The translations under genes and the position numbers were made by a program. DNA of 64,000 nucleotides, from assembly GCF_024753245.1 (NCBI RefSeq), contig NZ_JANUGX010000002.1, positions 248,001 through 312,000 of the forward strand, written 5' to 3'. Every line of letters starts with the position of its first letter. Position 1 is the stretch's first letter. Below, in pieces: positions 38,739 to 48,121 of this stretch. The notes beneath the pieces were generated by a model that saw only the letters and a list, made by a program, of their open reading frames with translations, searched no databases and was not told where the DNA came from. The stretch is from Massilia norwichensis (lineage in GTDB: Bacteria > Pseudomonadota > Gammaproteobacteria > Burkholderiales > Burkholderiaceae_D).

Positions 38739-41700
38739 TCAAGCCGCTTTCGTCAAAACGACCTTCGGCGCCTCATGCGCATGCGGTGCCTCCAGCGCCG
38801 CCAGATGCTCGTCCGTCATCGGTCCCTTGCCGCTGTACTTGTCGAGGTACAGGTAGATCACCGGGGTGATGTACAGCGTGATGACCTGCGAGAAGATCAG
38901 GCCGCCGCACACCGCCAGGCCCAGCGGCTGGCGCAGTTCGGCGCCGGCGCCCAGGCCGAGGGCGATCGGCAGTGCGCCCATCAGGGCGGCCAGGGTCGTC
39001 ATCATGATCGGACGGAAGCGCAGGATACAGGCTTCGCGGATCGCCTTTTCCGGAGTCATGCCCTGGTTGCGCTGCGCATCGAGGGCGAAGTCGATCATCA
39101 TGATCGCGTTCTTCTTGACGATACCGATCAGCATCAGGATACCGATCATGGCGATCATCGTCAGGTCCATGTTGAACAGGCGCAGGGTCAGCAGCGCACC
39201 CACGGCCGCCGACGGCAGGCCGGCCAGGATCGTGATCGGGTGGATGAAGCTCTCGTACAGCACGCCCAGCAGCACGTAGATCACGCCGACGGCCGCGATG
39301 ATCAGGATCAGCTGGCTCGACTGCGAGTCCTGGAACACCGCCGCGTCACCGCCGTATTTCGTGATGATCGACGCCGGCAGCTTCATGTCGCGGCCCATCT
39401 GCTCGATCGCTTCGGTGGCATCACCCAGCGGTGCGTCCGGCGCCAGGTTGAACGACAGCGTGATCGCCTGCAGCTGGCCCTGGTGGTTGACCGCGATCGG
39501 ACCGACCGTGCGCTTGATCACGGCCAGGCTGGACAGCTGCACCAGCTGGCCGGTCTTGCTGCGCACCGACAGGCGCGACAGCGCGTCCTCGAACTGGCGG
39601 TCTTCGTTGGCCGTTTCCAGGATCACGTAGTAGCTGGCCGCGGTCGAGTAGATGGTCGACACCTGGCGCTCGCCGAAGGCCGCGTACAGCGCGGTGCGCA
39701 CGTCGCCCAGCTGCACGCCCAGCAGGTTGGCTTTATCGCGGTCGATGTCGAGGGTCGCCTGCAGGCCCTTCTCCTGGGTGTCGCTGGTGACGTCGCGGAA
39801 CATCGGGTTGTTGCGCATGCGTTCCTGGAAGGCGTTGGCCCACTGGCCGATGTCCGCGCCCGACACGCTCTGCAGCGTGTACTGGTAGCGGCTCTTGCTC
39901 TGGCGGCCGCCCAGCTGCAGGTTCTGCACCGGCGACATGTAGACGTTGATACCGGCGATCTTGCGGGTGCTCTTGCGCAGGCGCTCCATCACTTGCGGCA
40001 TCTTGTCGCGCTGGTCGCGCGGCTTGAGCACCACGAACATGCGGCCGTTGTTGCCGCCGCCCGAGAAGGCGGTGGTGTCCTGCACCGCCGGGTCGGCCTG
40101 GATGGTGGCCGCCACGCGGGCATGCAGTTCCTGCATCGCGCTGGACGAGATGTCTTCGGCGGCTTCGGTGCTCACGCGCAGCTGGCCGATGTCTTCTTCC
40201 GGGAAGAAGCCTTTCGGGATGGTCGTGTACAGCAGCACGGTCAGCGCGAAGGTGCCGAAGGCGATCAAGAGCACCACGAAGCGGAACTTGAGCGCCAGGT
40301 CGAGCGTCTTCTCGTAGCCGTTGCGGACCTTGGTGAAGGCGCGCTCGAAGTGGCGGCCGATGAAGCTCTTCTCTTCGGTGTGGTCGTGACCGTGCTCCGG
40401 CAGCAGGCGCGAAGCCAGCATCGGCACCAGGGTCAGCGACACTACCGCCGACACCAGGATCGCCAGGCCGACGATCACTGCGAATTCGTGGAACAGCAGG
40501 CCGATCACGCCCGGCATGAAGAAGATCGGGATGAACACCGCGATCAGCGACACCGAGATCGAGATGATCGTGAAGCCCATCTCGGCGGCGCCGTCGAGCG
40601 AGGCGCGCAGCGGCTTCTTGCCCATCTCGATGTGGCGCACGATGTTCTCCAGCACCACGATCGCATCGTCGACCACCAGGCCCACCGCCAGCGTGATGCC
40701 GAGCAGCGAGATGTTGTCGAGGCTGTAGCCGAACGCATACAGCAGGCTCAGCGCGCCCAGCAGCGAGATCGGCATCGTGACCGCCGGGATGAAGGTCGCC
40801 GACAGGCGGTGCAGGAACAGGAAGATCACCAGCACCACCAGCGCCACGGTCAGCGCCAGCGTGAAGTTCACGTCGTGCAGCGCTTCGCGGATCGAAACCG
40901 AGCGGTCGTTGACCAGGTTGATCTTGATCGAGCTCGGCAGCTGCGACTGGAAGCGCGGCAGCAGGTTGCGCACGTGGTCGACCACGGCGACGGTGTTGGC
41001 GTCCGGCTGGCGCTGCACCAGCAGCACGATCGCGCGCTCGCCGTTGTAGGCGCCGTAGGCCTTGGTCGACTGGTAGCTGTCCTCGACGGTGGCGACGTCC
41101 TTCAGGCGCACCGGCTGGCCGTCGCGCGAGGCGACGATCAGCTCGGCGAAGTCGGCCGCCTTCATCATCTGCGGCGGGCCCTGGATGGTCAGCGTCTGCT
41201 GCGGACCGTCCAGCACGCCGAGCGCGGCGTTCGAGTTGGCGGTGCGCAGCGAAGCGGCCAGCTCGTCCATCGTCAGGTTACGCGCGTTCATCAGGTCGGT
41301 CTTGGCGCGCACGCGCACCGCGAACTTCTTGCCGCCGTTGACCTGCACCTGGGCCACGCCCGGCAGGGTCGAGATCGCCGGCGACACCAGGTTTTCGGCG
41401 TAGTCGTTCAGCTCCGACAGGTTCATCGACGGCGAGGTCATGGTCATGAACAGCACCGGCGCGTCGGCCGGGTTGACCTTGCGGTAGGACGGCAGGTCCG
41501 TCATTTCCTGCGGCAGCTGGCGCTGGGCCGCCAGCAGCGCGGCCTGGACGTCGACCGCCGCCTTGTTGACGTCGATCGAGGTGTCGAATTCCAGCGTCAG
41601 CGACGTATTGCCCTGGGTGCTGGTCGAGGTGATCAGGTTGATGCCGGCAATGGTCGAGAACTGCTTCTCGAGCGGCAGCGCCACCGACGAGGCCATGATC

Positions 41701-41870
41701 TCCGGGCTCGCGCCCGACAGGTTGGCGTTGACGTTGATGACCGGGGTGTTATAGCTGGGCAGCGCCGCGACCGGGATGTGCATGTAGGCCAGCACGCCGA
41801 CCAGGATCAAGCTGATCGACAGCAGCACGACCATGATCGGCCGGCGGATGCAGATTTCCGAAATGCTCAT
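38739..41870 (-). CDS. RND efflux pump, inner-membrane transporter (HAE1/MdtB-type)
   Basis: The 1043-residue transporter has the RND plan: a first helix (about 12-30), two large periplasmic loops and about 12 helices. The proton-relay Asp pair is in GLVVDDAIVVLENIVRH near residue 400, and the first loop begins MHIPVAALPSYNTPVINVNA. The protein ends in a hydrophilic His/Ala-rich tail. It overlaps the adaptor gene by four bases (ATGA). No outer-membrane channel gene accompanies the pair, so it probably uses a shared TolC-like protein. MdtB/MuxB-type pumps export drugs, bile salts or novobiocin; the substrate here is not known. Confidence 0.93.
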   Translation of the reverse strand: MSISEICIRRPIMVVLLSISLILVGVLAYMHIPVAALPSYNTPVINVNANLSGASPEIMASSVALPLEKQFSTIAGINLITSTSTQGNTSLTLEFDTSIDVNKAAVDVQAALLAAQRQLPQEMTDLPSYRKVNPADAPVLFMTMTSPSMNLSELNDYAENLVSPAISTLPGVAQVQVNGGKKFAVRVRAKTDLMNARNLTMDELAASLRTANSNAALGVLDGPQQTLTIQGPPQMMKAADFAELIVASRDGQPVRLKDVATVEDSYQSTKAYGAYNGERAIVLLVQRQPDANTVAVVDHVRNLLPRFQSQLPSSIKINLVNDRSVSIREALHDVNFTLALTVALVVLVIFLFLHRLSATFIPAVTMPISLLGALSLLYAFGYSLDNISLLGITLAVGLVVDDAIVVLENIVRHIEMGKKPLRASLDGAAEMGFTIISISVSLIAVFIPIFFMPGVIGLLFHEFAVIVGLAILVSAVVSLTLVPMLASRLLPEHGHDHTEEKSFIGRHFERAFTKVRNGYEKTLDLALKFRFVVLLIAFGTFALTVLLYTTIPKGFFPEEDIGQLRVSTEAAEDISSSAMQELHARVAATIQADPAVQDTTAFSGGGNNGRMFVVLKPRDQRDKMPQVMERLRKSTRKIAGINVYMSPVQNLQLGGRQSKSRYQYTLQSVSGADIGQWANAFQERMRNNPMFRDVTSDTQEKGLQATLDIDRDKANLLGVQLGDVRTALYAAFGERQVSTIYSTAASYYVILETANEDRQFEDALSRLSVRSKTGQLVQLSSLAVIKRTVGPIAVNHQGQLQAITLSFNLAPDAPLGDATEAIEQMGRDMKLPASIITKYGGDAAVFQDSQSSQLILIIAAVGVIYVLLGVLYESFIHPITILAGLPSAAVGALLTLRLFNMDLTMIAMIGILMLIGIVKKNAIMMIDFALDAQRNQGMTPEKAIREACILRFRPIMMTTLAALMGALPIALGLGAGAELRQPLGLAVCGGLIFSQVITLYITPVIYLYLDKYSGKGPMTDEHLAALEAPHAHEAPKVVLTKAA

Positions 41871-43021
41871 GCGGAACCGCCTTTTTTGCCGCCCTTATCG
41901 ACCTCGGAAGCCAGGCGCACCTTGCCGCCCGGACGCACGTTCTGCTTGCCTTCGGTGATGATCTGCTCGTCGCCGCTCAGGCCGCTGACGGCGGCGTCGA
42001 GGCCGGCGCCGTACAGGCGCTGCACCGGCACCTGCTTGGCCGAATGGTCCTTGTCGAGCACATAGACGAAGGTGCCCTGGGCGTTGGTGATGATCGCGTT
42101 CTGCGGCACCACGACGGCGTCCTTGATGGTCTGCACGGTCACTTTCGTGCCGACGTACTGGCCCGGCCACAGCGTGGTGTCGCGGTTGTCGAATTCGGCC
42201 TTGACGCGGATGGTGCCTGCGGCCGGGTCGACGGTGTTGTCGATGAAGCTCAGGGTGCCGGTGACCGGCTTCATGCCGGCGCCCGGGGTGGCTTCGACGG
42301 CGATCTTGCCGCTTCGTTGCGCCGCCAGCAGCGCCGGCAGGCTCGATTCCGGCAGCGTGAACGCGATCGTGATCGGATCCAGCTGGGTGATCGTGGTGAG
42401 GGAAGTGGAAGGCTGCACCAGGCTGCCCGGGTAGACGGCGATGCCGCCGACGCGGCCGGACATCGGCGCGCGGATCGAGGTATAGCTGGTCGTCACGCCG
42501 GCGGCGCGCACCGCGGCGATGTCCGACTGCAGCGTCGCTCGCGCCTGGTCGACCTGGGCCTTCAGGGTGTCGACCGCGCTCTGGGCGATGAATTTCTGGG
42601 CGAACAGGTCCTGGCTGCGCTTGTACTGGCGTTCGAGGTCGGCCAGCTGGGCGCGGTCGCGCTCGACCTGGGCCTGGGCCTTGTCGAGGTTGGCGCGGTC
42701 GGCGCGGTCGTCGAGCGAGAACAGCAGTTCGCCGGCCTTCACGAACTGGCCTTCCTTGATATGGACCTGGCGGATGGTGGCGGTGGTCTGCGGATGCAGG
42801 TCCACGGTGCGGATCGGCGTCACGGTACCGTTGGCCTGCTGCACCACCGGCACGTCGCGGCGCTGCGGCGCCACCACGTTGACGACTGCGGGCGGCTGGC
42901 CGCCCTTCCCTTTGGCGCCCGGGCCGCCGGCGCCGGCAGCTTCCTTGTCCTGGCTGCAGCCGGTGGCACCGGCGATGATGAGGACGGCGGCCACGATGGG
43001 TCCGAGATGATTCTTTTTCAT
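41867..43021 (-). CDS. RND periplasmic adaptor (MdtA/AcrA-type)
   Basis: The 384-residue lipoprotein has a signal with GATGC at Cys22. The beta-barrel/lipoyl part is GTVTPIRTVDLHPQTTATIRQ, the alpha-hairpin spans roughly 105-165 (DLERQYKRSQDLFAQKFIAQ), and the second lipoyl half contains SYTSIRAPMSGRVGGIAVYPG. The frame is open upstream to 43549, antisense to the kinase gene's end; MKKNHLGPIV at 43021 is the real start. It precedes the pump gene with translational overlap. Confidence 0.94.
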   Translation of the reverse strand: MKKNHLGPIVAAVLIIAGATGCSQDKEAAGAGGPGAKGKGGQPPAVVNVVAPQRRDVPVVQQANGTVTPIRTVDLHPQTTATIRQVHIKEGQFVKAGELLFSLDDRADRANLDKAQAQVERDRAQLADLERQYKRSQDLFAQKFIAQSAVDTLKAQVDQARATLQSDIAAVRAAGVTTSYTSIRAPMSGRVGGIAVYPGSLVQPSTSLTTITQLDPITIAFTLPESSLPALLAAQRSGKIAVEATPGAGMKPVTGTLSFIDNTVDPAAGTIRVKAEFDNRDTTLWPGQYVGTKVTVQTIKDAVVVPQNAIITNAQGTFVYVLDKDHSAKQVPVQRLYGAGLDAAVSGLSGDEQIITEGKQNVRPGGKVRLASEVDKGGKKGGSA

Positions 43022-43033
43022 TCCACTCCCTGT

Positions 43034-43063
43034 GCCGCCTTGGACGGCGGCTTCGTTTTTATA
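43034..43063 (-). promoter_or_regulatory. Possible promoter and leader hairpin for the RND genes
   Basis: In the 119-base gap between the kinase and adaptor genes the minus strand has TATAAA (43058-43063) and, just downstream, a GCCGCC/GGCGGC stem (43034-43039 with 43046-43051). No good -35 is seen. The pump genes may thus have their own start point in addition to readthrough. Confidence 0.35.
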
Positions 43064-43140
43064 GTTTCGATGAGGAAGACGTGCTGCCGGTCGGCATACG
43101 GTCTCCGCGCAGATTTTCGCACATTGGGATGACAGCGGCC

Positions 43141-44523
43141 TTACTTCCCTGGGTAATACTCCGGCAGCATGAGGGTGGCTTCGAGACCGCCTTCCGGATG
43201 GTTCGCCAGCGTGATGCTGCCGCCATGCTGCTCGGCGATGTTGCGGGCGATCGTCAGGCCCAGCCCGGTGCCGCCCGATTCGCGCGAGCGCGAAGTCTCG
43301 ACGCGGTAGAAGGGGTCGAACACGCGCGCCAGTTCCGCCTGCGGGATACCGGGGCCGGCATCGCGGATGCGGATGCGGGCGGCGCCGTTGATGCGGTCGA
43401 CGCTGACCTTGGCCGACTGGCCGTACTTGACCGCGTTGTCGATCAGGTTGACCAGGCAGCGGCGCAGGTCCATCGGACGCCCCAGCATCGCCATGTTGGC
43501 GCTGCCGGTCAGGCTCACGCGCTGGCTGGCGTCGGCGGCGTCGGCGCACACCGAATCCAGCAGCGAATCGAGGTCCATCATCTGCATGGTCTCGGTGGTG
43601 TCCATGCTGCGCGCCAGGTCCAGGCCTTCGCGCACCATCGCCTGCATCGCCGACAGGTCGCCGATCAGGCGCTGCTGCAGTTCCGGCTCGCTCACCTTTT
43701 CCAGGCGCAGGCGCATGCGCGTCAGCGGCGTCTGCAGGTCGTGCGTGATCGCGGCCAGCATCTGGGTGCGCTGGAAGATGTACTGGCGGATCCGGGCCTG
43801 CATCGCATTGAAGGCGGCGCTGGCCTGGCGGATCTCGTCGGCGCCGGTCAGGTCCAGCGGCGGGTGGTTGATGTCGTTACCAAGGTCTTTCGCGGCCTGG
43901 GCCAGCTGCTTGAGCGGTCGGATCGTCATGCGCGCGACCACATAGGCCAGGAAGGCGATGCTGACCAGGAACAGCACGATGGTGCCGGTGTAGTCGGTGC
44001 GCTCCGGCGAGGTGGCCGAGCGCGGCGGCAGCACGGACAGCATCAGCGGGGTGCCGTCGCGCAGGCGCACCATGATGCTTTCGCAGGTGCCGCGCCATTT
44101 CATGCGCAGCAGGCCGAACACCACCGGCTGCTCGCGCGCCAGTGCGCAGGCGGCCGGACGCGCCGCCAGCGACTGCAACCGGTAAGCGGCATTCGCGGGC
44201 GACTTGTTCATGCGCGCCGCCAGCGCCTGCGTGAATTCGGTCGGCGCCGGCGCCAGGGCCGGCTGGCCGGCCGGCAGCGCTTCGAGGCGCATGCCGGGAC
44301 GGTTCGCCACCTGCAGGTAGGCGCTGCGCGCGGACTCGGGAACGATCTCGGTGGCCATGATCAGCTGTTCGGCGCGGTCGAGGTTGTGCAGGTCGCGGAA
44401 CTCGTCGATCACGCGCTGGCGCTCGGCGTCGGCCAGCAGCTGGGTCAGCGCGGCGGTAAGGAGAATACCCAGCAGCAGGGTAACGAACACGCGGCCCGTC
44501 ATCGAGCCGAGGAATGCCTTCAC
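43141..44523 (-). CDS. Sensor histidine kinase of the RND-linked two-component system
   Basis: The 460-residue membrane kinase has helices at about 11-31 and 179-198 flanking a periplasmic sensor domain of about 145 residues. HAMP follows, then the H-box AAITHDLQTPLTRMR (His261), N-box LVNLIDNAVKYG, G1 DAGPGIP and G2 GGTGLGLTIAR. The sensor domain has a Cys pair (near 126 and 147). It overlaps the response-regulator gene by four bases and lies upstream of the RND genes. Confidence 0.93.
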   Translation of the reverse strand: MKAFLGSMTGRVFVTLLLGILLTAALTQLLADAERQRVIDEFRDLHNLDRAEQLIMATEIVPESARSAYLQVANRPGMRLEALPAGQPALAPAPTEFTQALAARMNKSPANAAYRLQSLAARPAACALAREQPVVFGLLRMKWRGTCESIMVRLRDGTPLMLSVLPPRSATSPERTDYTGTIVLFLVSIAFLAYVVARMTIRPLKQLAQAAKDLGNDINHPPLDLTGADEIRQASAAFNAMQARIRQYIFQRTQMLAAITHDLQTPLTRMRLRLEKVSEPELQQRLIGDLSAMQAMVREGLDLARSMDTTETMQMMDLDSLLDSVCADAADASQRVSLTGSANMAMLGRPMDLRRCLVNLIDNAVKYGQSAKVSVDRINGAARIRIRDAGPGIPQAELARVFDPFYRVETSRSRESGGTGLGLTIARNIAEQHGGSITLANHPEGGLEATLMLPEYYPGK

Positions 44524-45248
44524 GCGTTCGGCTCCACACTCACCTGGCCGGCCAGCACGTAGCCGCCGTTACGGACTGTCTTGATGATCTGCGGCATGCG
44601 CGCGTCCTCGCCCAGCTTCTGGCGCAGGCGGCTGATCTGGATGTCGATCGAACGGTCGAAAGGATCGGCGTCGCGGCCCTGGGTCAGGTTCAGCAGCTGG
44701 TCGCGGTTCAGCACGCGGTTCGGGTGCTCGAGGAACACGCGCAGCAGGCGGAACTCGGCGCCCGACAGCATGATGACCACACCCTGCGGATTGACCAGGT
44801 GGCGCGCGGTCAGGTCCAGGGTCCAGCCGGAGAATTTCATTTGCTGCACGCTCTCGGCCTGGGAGTTTGGCGGCATCGCGTGGCTGCGGCGCAGCACGCT
44901 GCGGATGCGCGCCAGCAGCTCGCGCGGCTCGAAGGGCTTGGGCAGGTAGTCGTCGGCGCCCATCTCGAGGCCGAGGATGCGGTCGAGCGGCTCGTTGCGG
45001 GCCGTGAGCATGATCACCGGCAGGGTCGAGCTCGCACGCAGCTTGCGGCACAGGGTCAGGCCGTCGTCGCCGGGCAGGTTCAGGTCGAGCACGATCAGAT
45101 CGGGACGCGCTTCGTCGAGCGTCTTCCACATCGCCGTGCCGTCGGCGGCGGCCAGCGCGCGGTAGCCATTCGCTTCCAGGTAATCGGCCAGTAGCGAACG
45201 AATATCGCGGTCGTCGTCGACGATCAGAATGGTAGAGGGCGTATCCAT
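44520..45248 (-). CDS. OmpR-family response regulator of the RND-linked system
   Basis: The 242-residue protein has a receiver with acidic DDDRD (11-15), phospho-acceptor Asp55 in VLDLNLPG, and the conserved Lys in DYLPKPFEP. A winged-helix DNA-binding domain follows (GAEFRLLRVFLEHPNRVLNRDQL, VRNGGYVL). It is the first gene of the minus-strand set RR-HK-adaptor-pump and is divergent from a Spy-like gene. Confidence 0.95.
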   Translation of the reverse strand: MDTPSTILIVDDDRDIRSLLADYLEANGYRALAAADGTAMWKTLDEARPDLIVLDLNLPGDDGLTLCRKLRASSTLPVIMLTARNEPLDRILGLEMGADDYLPKPFEPRELLARIRSVLRRSHAMPPNSQAESVQQMKFSGWTLDLTARHLVNPQGVVIMLSGAEFRLLRVFLEHPNRVLNRDQLLNLTQGRDADPFDRSIDIQISRLRQKLGEDARMPQIIKTVRNGGYVLAGQVSVEPNA

Positions 45249-45287
45249 TCCACCATTATCCCGACTTACCCGCCCCCTGAACAGTCA

Positions 45288-45338
45288 CTTTGTATCGCCA
45301 TGTGTATACGTGGCGTGAGGAAACAAATTGATACAAAG
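45288..45338. promoter_or_regulatory. Candidate operator between the response regulator and spy
   Basis: In the 229-base divergent gap, CTTTGTATC (45288-45296) and GATACAAAG (45330-45338) form a perfect nine-base inverted repeat. On the minus strand TTTGTATCAA and TTTGTTTCC lie end to end, starting ten bases apart, the spacing typical of OmpR-family tandem sites. CGCCA/TGGCG and GTATAC lie between them. This is a plausible binding site for the neighbouring regulator; promoters in the gap are unclear. Confidence 0.45.
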
Positions 45339-45477
45339 GGCGCGACAGCGGACACGCTGCACTTACACTTTTCACCGATGATGGACTCACCGTGCAGCGA
45401 GATGCTTGCTGAAGTCCACCGATGGATGCACGGTGCCGTGGCAGCCGCCACACCAACCTGACTAGGAATATCAAGAG

Positions 45478-46032
45478 ATGAACACCTTACGCAAAACCCT
45501 CCTCACCGGTCTGGCCGCGCTGTCCCTGGGCGGCGCGATGCTGGGCGCCCAGGCGCAGAGCCAGACCCCGACGCCGGACAATCATCCGAAGGCGCACCTG
45601 AGCAAGGAAGAACGCCAGGCCAAGCACGCCGAGTTTGCCGCCAAGCGGGCCCAGAAGCGCGCCGAACGCGTGGCCAGGCTGCATGACGAGCTGAAGATCA
45701 CCCCGGCCCAGGAAAACGCCTGGAACGCCTTCGTGGCCTCGATGAAGCCGGCACAGCGCGTCGGCCACCAGCGCGGCGATCGCGCCGCCATGGCCAGCCT
45801 GACGGCCCCGGAACGTGCGCAGAAGATGATCGAGCGCCAGAAAGCCCGCACGGTCTTCATGGAGCAACGCCTCAGCGCGCTGAACAGCTTCTATTCGGTG
45901 CTGTCGCCGGAGCAGAAGAAGGTCTTCGATGAGAAAGCGGCACGCATGCAGTCGCGTTTTGGCCGCCATGGCGGCGGCCATGGTGACTGGCAGCGTGGCG
46001 GCCAGCAGCGTGGCGACACCGCGCGCGGCTGA
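45478..46032 (+). CDS. Spy/CpxP-family periplasmic protein (LTxxQ motifs)
   Basis: The 184-residue protein has a cleavable signal (ending AQA-Q, about 27) and a mostly helical, basic mature part. Two degenerate LTxxQ-type motifs are present: ITPAQENAW and LSPEQKKVFD. The tail is His/Gly/Arg-rich (FGRHGGGHGDWQRGGQQRG) and could bind metal. Spy and CpxP are envelope-stress chaperones. It is divergent from the response regulator, echoing the link of Spy with BaeSR/CpxAR in E. coli. It is followed by a strong hairpin. Confidence 0.85.
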   Translation: MNTLRKTLLTGLAALSLGGAMLGAQAQSQTPTPDNHPKAHLSKEERQAKHAEFAAKRAQKRAERVARLHDELKITPAQENAWNAFVASMKPAQRVGHQRGDRAAMASLTAPERAQKMIERQKARTVFMEQRLSALNSFYSVLSPEQKKVFDEKAARMQSRFGRHGGGHGDWQRGGQQRGDTARG

Positions 46033-46051
46033 TCCTCGTTTCGCATGATGG

Positions 46052-46078
46052 TCAAAGGGGCGCCGCGGCGTCCCTTTT
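46052..46078. terminator. Bidirectional terminator, spy / dsbD
   Basis: AAAGGGGCGCC (46052-46062), GC, GGCGTCCCTTT (46065-46075) then TTT forms an eleven-pair stem. It ends spy on the plus strand and directly abuts the dsbD stop (46079-46081), serving both convergent genes. Confidence 0.88.
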
Positions 46079-48010
46079 TTACTGCAGCCTGCCCAGCGAA
46101 GCCAGGAATTTGGCGCTGTCCTGGTAGCCGATCACGCGGCTGTCCGGGATTTCGCGGCCGCTGCGATCGAACAGGATGATCCCCGGCGGCCCGAACAGGC
46201 CGAAACGCTTCAGCATCGCGCGGTCGGCGGCGTCGTTGGCGGTCACATCCACCTGCAGCAGCACTGTGTCGGCCAGCTTTGCCTTGACGGCCGGGTCCAC
46301 GAAAGTCAGCTTTTCCATCTCCTTGCAGGACACGCACCAGTCGGCATAGAAGTCGAGCATGGCGGTTTTACCGTTGGTCGCGGCCAGCGCCTGGTCGAGC
46401 TGCTCGACGGTTTTAATGCGCGTAAACGCCAGCGGCTGGGCTGCCGGGCCGCCGGTGAAGCGCGCCAGCGGTGCCAGCGGGTCGCGCGCGCCGCTGGCGA
46501 CGCCCACCAGCTGGGTCGCACCCAGCACGGCCAGGCCTGCGCCGAGGGCCATGCCGGCCCAGTGGCGCTTCACGCCCTGCCCTCCTCTGAGCAGGTAAAA
46601 GCCGTAGCCCAGCAGCAGCGCCGCCCACAGCAGCATCTGCGCCAGGCCCGGCAACACCGGCGCCACCATCCACAGTGCCATCGCCAGCATCAGCACGCCG
46701 AAGAAGCGCTTCACGGATTCCATCCACATGCCCGCCTTCGGCAGCAGCGAACCGGCCGAGACGCCGACCAGCAGCAGCGGGATGCTCATGCCGATCGCCA
46801 TCGCGAACAGCGCGGCACCGCCGATCAGCACGTCGCGGGTCTGGCTGATGTAGACCAGGGCGCCGGCCAGCGGCGCGGCCACGCACGGGCCGACGATCAA
46901 GGCCGAGATCGCACCCATCACGAACACGCCGGCCAGCTTGCCGGAGGCCTGGCGCCCGGAGGCATCGGCCAGGCGGGTCTGCAGCGCGGCCGGGACCTGC
47001 AGCTGGAACACGCCGAACATCGACAGCGACATCGCCGCGATCAAGAGGGCGAAAGCACCCAGCACCCACGGGTTCTGCAGCGCCGCAGCGAGACCCTCGC
47101 CGAGCAGGCCGGCAGCCACGCCCAGCAGCGTGTAGACGATCGCCATGCCGAGCGAATACGCCAGCGACAGCACGAAGCCGCGCGCACGGCCGATCTCCCT
47201 GCCTTCGCCGACGATGATGGACGAAAGGATCGGCACCATCGGCAGCACGCAGGGCGTGAAGGCCAGGCCCAGGCCGAGCAGGATGAAGGCGGGGACGATG
47301 GCGAGCAGGCGGCCGCCCTGCAGCAGGGTCGCGATGCCGGAGAGTTCGGATGGGGCGGCGGCGGGTGTCTGCGGCTGTGGCGTTTGTGCGGTTTGTGCCG
47401 TCTGTGTTGCCTGTGCCGTCTGTGCGGGCTGCGTTGCTGCTTCACCGGCGGATGAAGCGCCGGTGCTGGCTTTCGACGGCGGCGGCTGCCCGGGCAGCGT
47501 GAACGAAGGCGCGCCCTCGGCGGCCGGCGACGCGCCCAGCGCACCCGTGCCGGACTGGTTCGGCGGCAGGCTCATTTGCGGCTGCCCTGCCCCACCACCG
47601 TTCCCGGCCACCAGGCGCACGCTGGCATCCTGTGGCGGATAGCACAGACCTTTATCGGCGCAGCCCTGGCCGGTGACGTTCAGCGTGAACGGTCCATTGC
47701 CCTGCACCGGGATGCGAATGACGACGCTGTGGTGGTAGGTTTCGACGTCCTTGTTGAAGGTCTCGTCGAATTTGATCTTGCCCGCCGGGATCTGCGCTTC
47801 GCCCAGCTGCACGCCGGCGGCGCTGAATTTGAAACGCTCGCGGTACATGTAGTAGCCGTCGGCGATCGCATAGCTGACCTCGGCCGTCTGCGGATCAAGC
47901 ATGCGCGCGGACAGCTTGAATGCCTGCTCGGGCGGCAGGAAATCGTCGTCGGCGTGGGCGGGTGCGAGCAGGACGAGGCTGGCGATCAGGGAAAGCAGGA
48001 ATCTGAACAT
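46079..48010 (-). CDS. dsbD: Thiol:disulfide interchange protein DsbD
   Basis: The 643-residue protein carries reducing power across the inner membrane. A signal peptide ends near AHA-D (20). The N-terminal periplasmic domain has the reactive pair Cys117 and Cys123 (GCADKGLC). A Pro/Ala/Gln/Thr-rich linker (about 140-220) precedes eight helices holding TPCVLP (near 255) and GPCVAAPL (near 375). The C-terminal thioredoxin domain has DWCVSCKE near 557-564. The frame is open 18 codons upstream, but MFRFLLSLIASLVLL at 48010 is the signal start. DsbD serves DsbC and cytochrome c maturation. Confidence 0.95.
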   Translation of the reverse strand: MFRFLLSLIASLVLLAPAHADDDFLPPEQAFKLSARMLDPQTAEVSYAIADGYYMYRERFKFSAAGVQLGEAQIPAGKIKFDETFNKDVETYHHSVVIRIPVQGNGPFTLNVTGQGCADKGLCYPPQDASVRLVAGNGGGAGQPQMSLPPNQSGTGALGASPAAEGAPSFTLPGQPPPSKASTGASSAGEAATQPAQTAQATQTAQTAQTPQPQTPAAAPSELSGIATLLQGGRLLAIVPAFILLGLGLAFTPCVLPMVPILSSIIVGEGREIGRARGFVLSLAYSLGMAIVYTLLGVAAGLLGEGLAAALQNPWVLGAFALLIAAMSLSMFGVFQLQVPAALQTRLADASGRQASGKLAGVFVMGAISALIVGPCVAAPLAGALVYISQTRDVLIGGAALFAMAIGMSIPLLLVGVSAGSLLPKAGMWMESVKRFFGVLMLAMALWMVAPVLPGLAQMLLWAALLLGYGFYLLRGGQGVKRHWAGMALGAGLAVLGATQLVGVASGARDPLAPLARFTGGPAAQPLAFTRIKTVEQLDQALAATNGKTAMLDFYADWCVSCKEMEKLTFVDPAVKAKLADTVLLQVDVTANDAADRAMLKRFGLFGPPGIILFDRSGREIPDSRVIGYQDSAKFLASLGRLQ

Positions 48011-48073
48011 GGGCAGAAGTGTTGGTTTGGCGCAGCAGCATGGTACACCGGGCTTACGCGCCATGCACGGGCG

Positions 48074-48104
48074 AAAAAAAACCAGGCACGAGGCCTGGTT
48101 TTTT
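48074..48104 (-). terminator. Terminator at the end of the alpha operon
   Basis: ACCAGGC (48081-48087), loop ACGAG, GCCTGGT (48093-48099) is flanked by seven A and six T residues. It lies 18 bases past the rplQ stop and ends the long ribosomal-protein cluster. Confidence 0.88.
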
Positions 48105-48121
48105 CATGCAGAGACTGACGA

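Noticed and set aside
38775..42065. A 1096-codon open frame on the plus strand opposite the RND genes
   Set aside because: It is the antisense of the RND pump and adaptor, with His/Arg/Gln-rich low-complexity translation and no domain.
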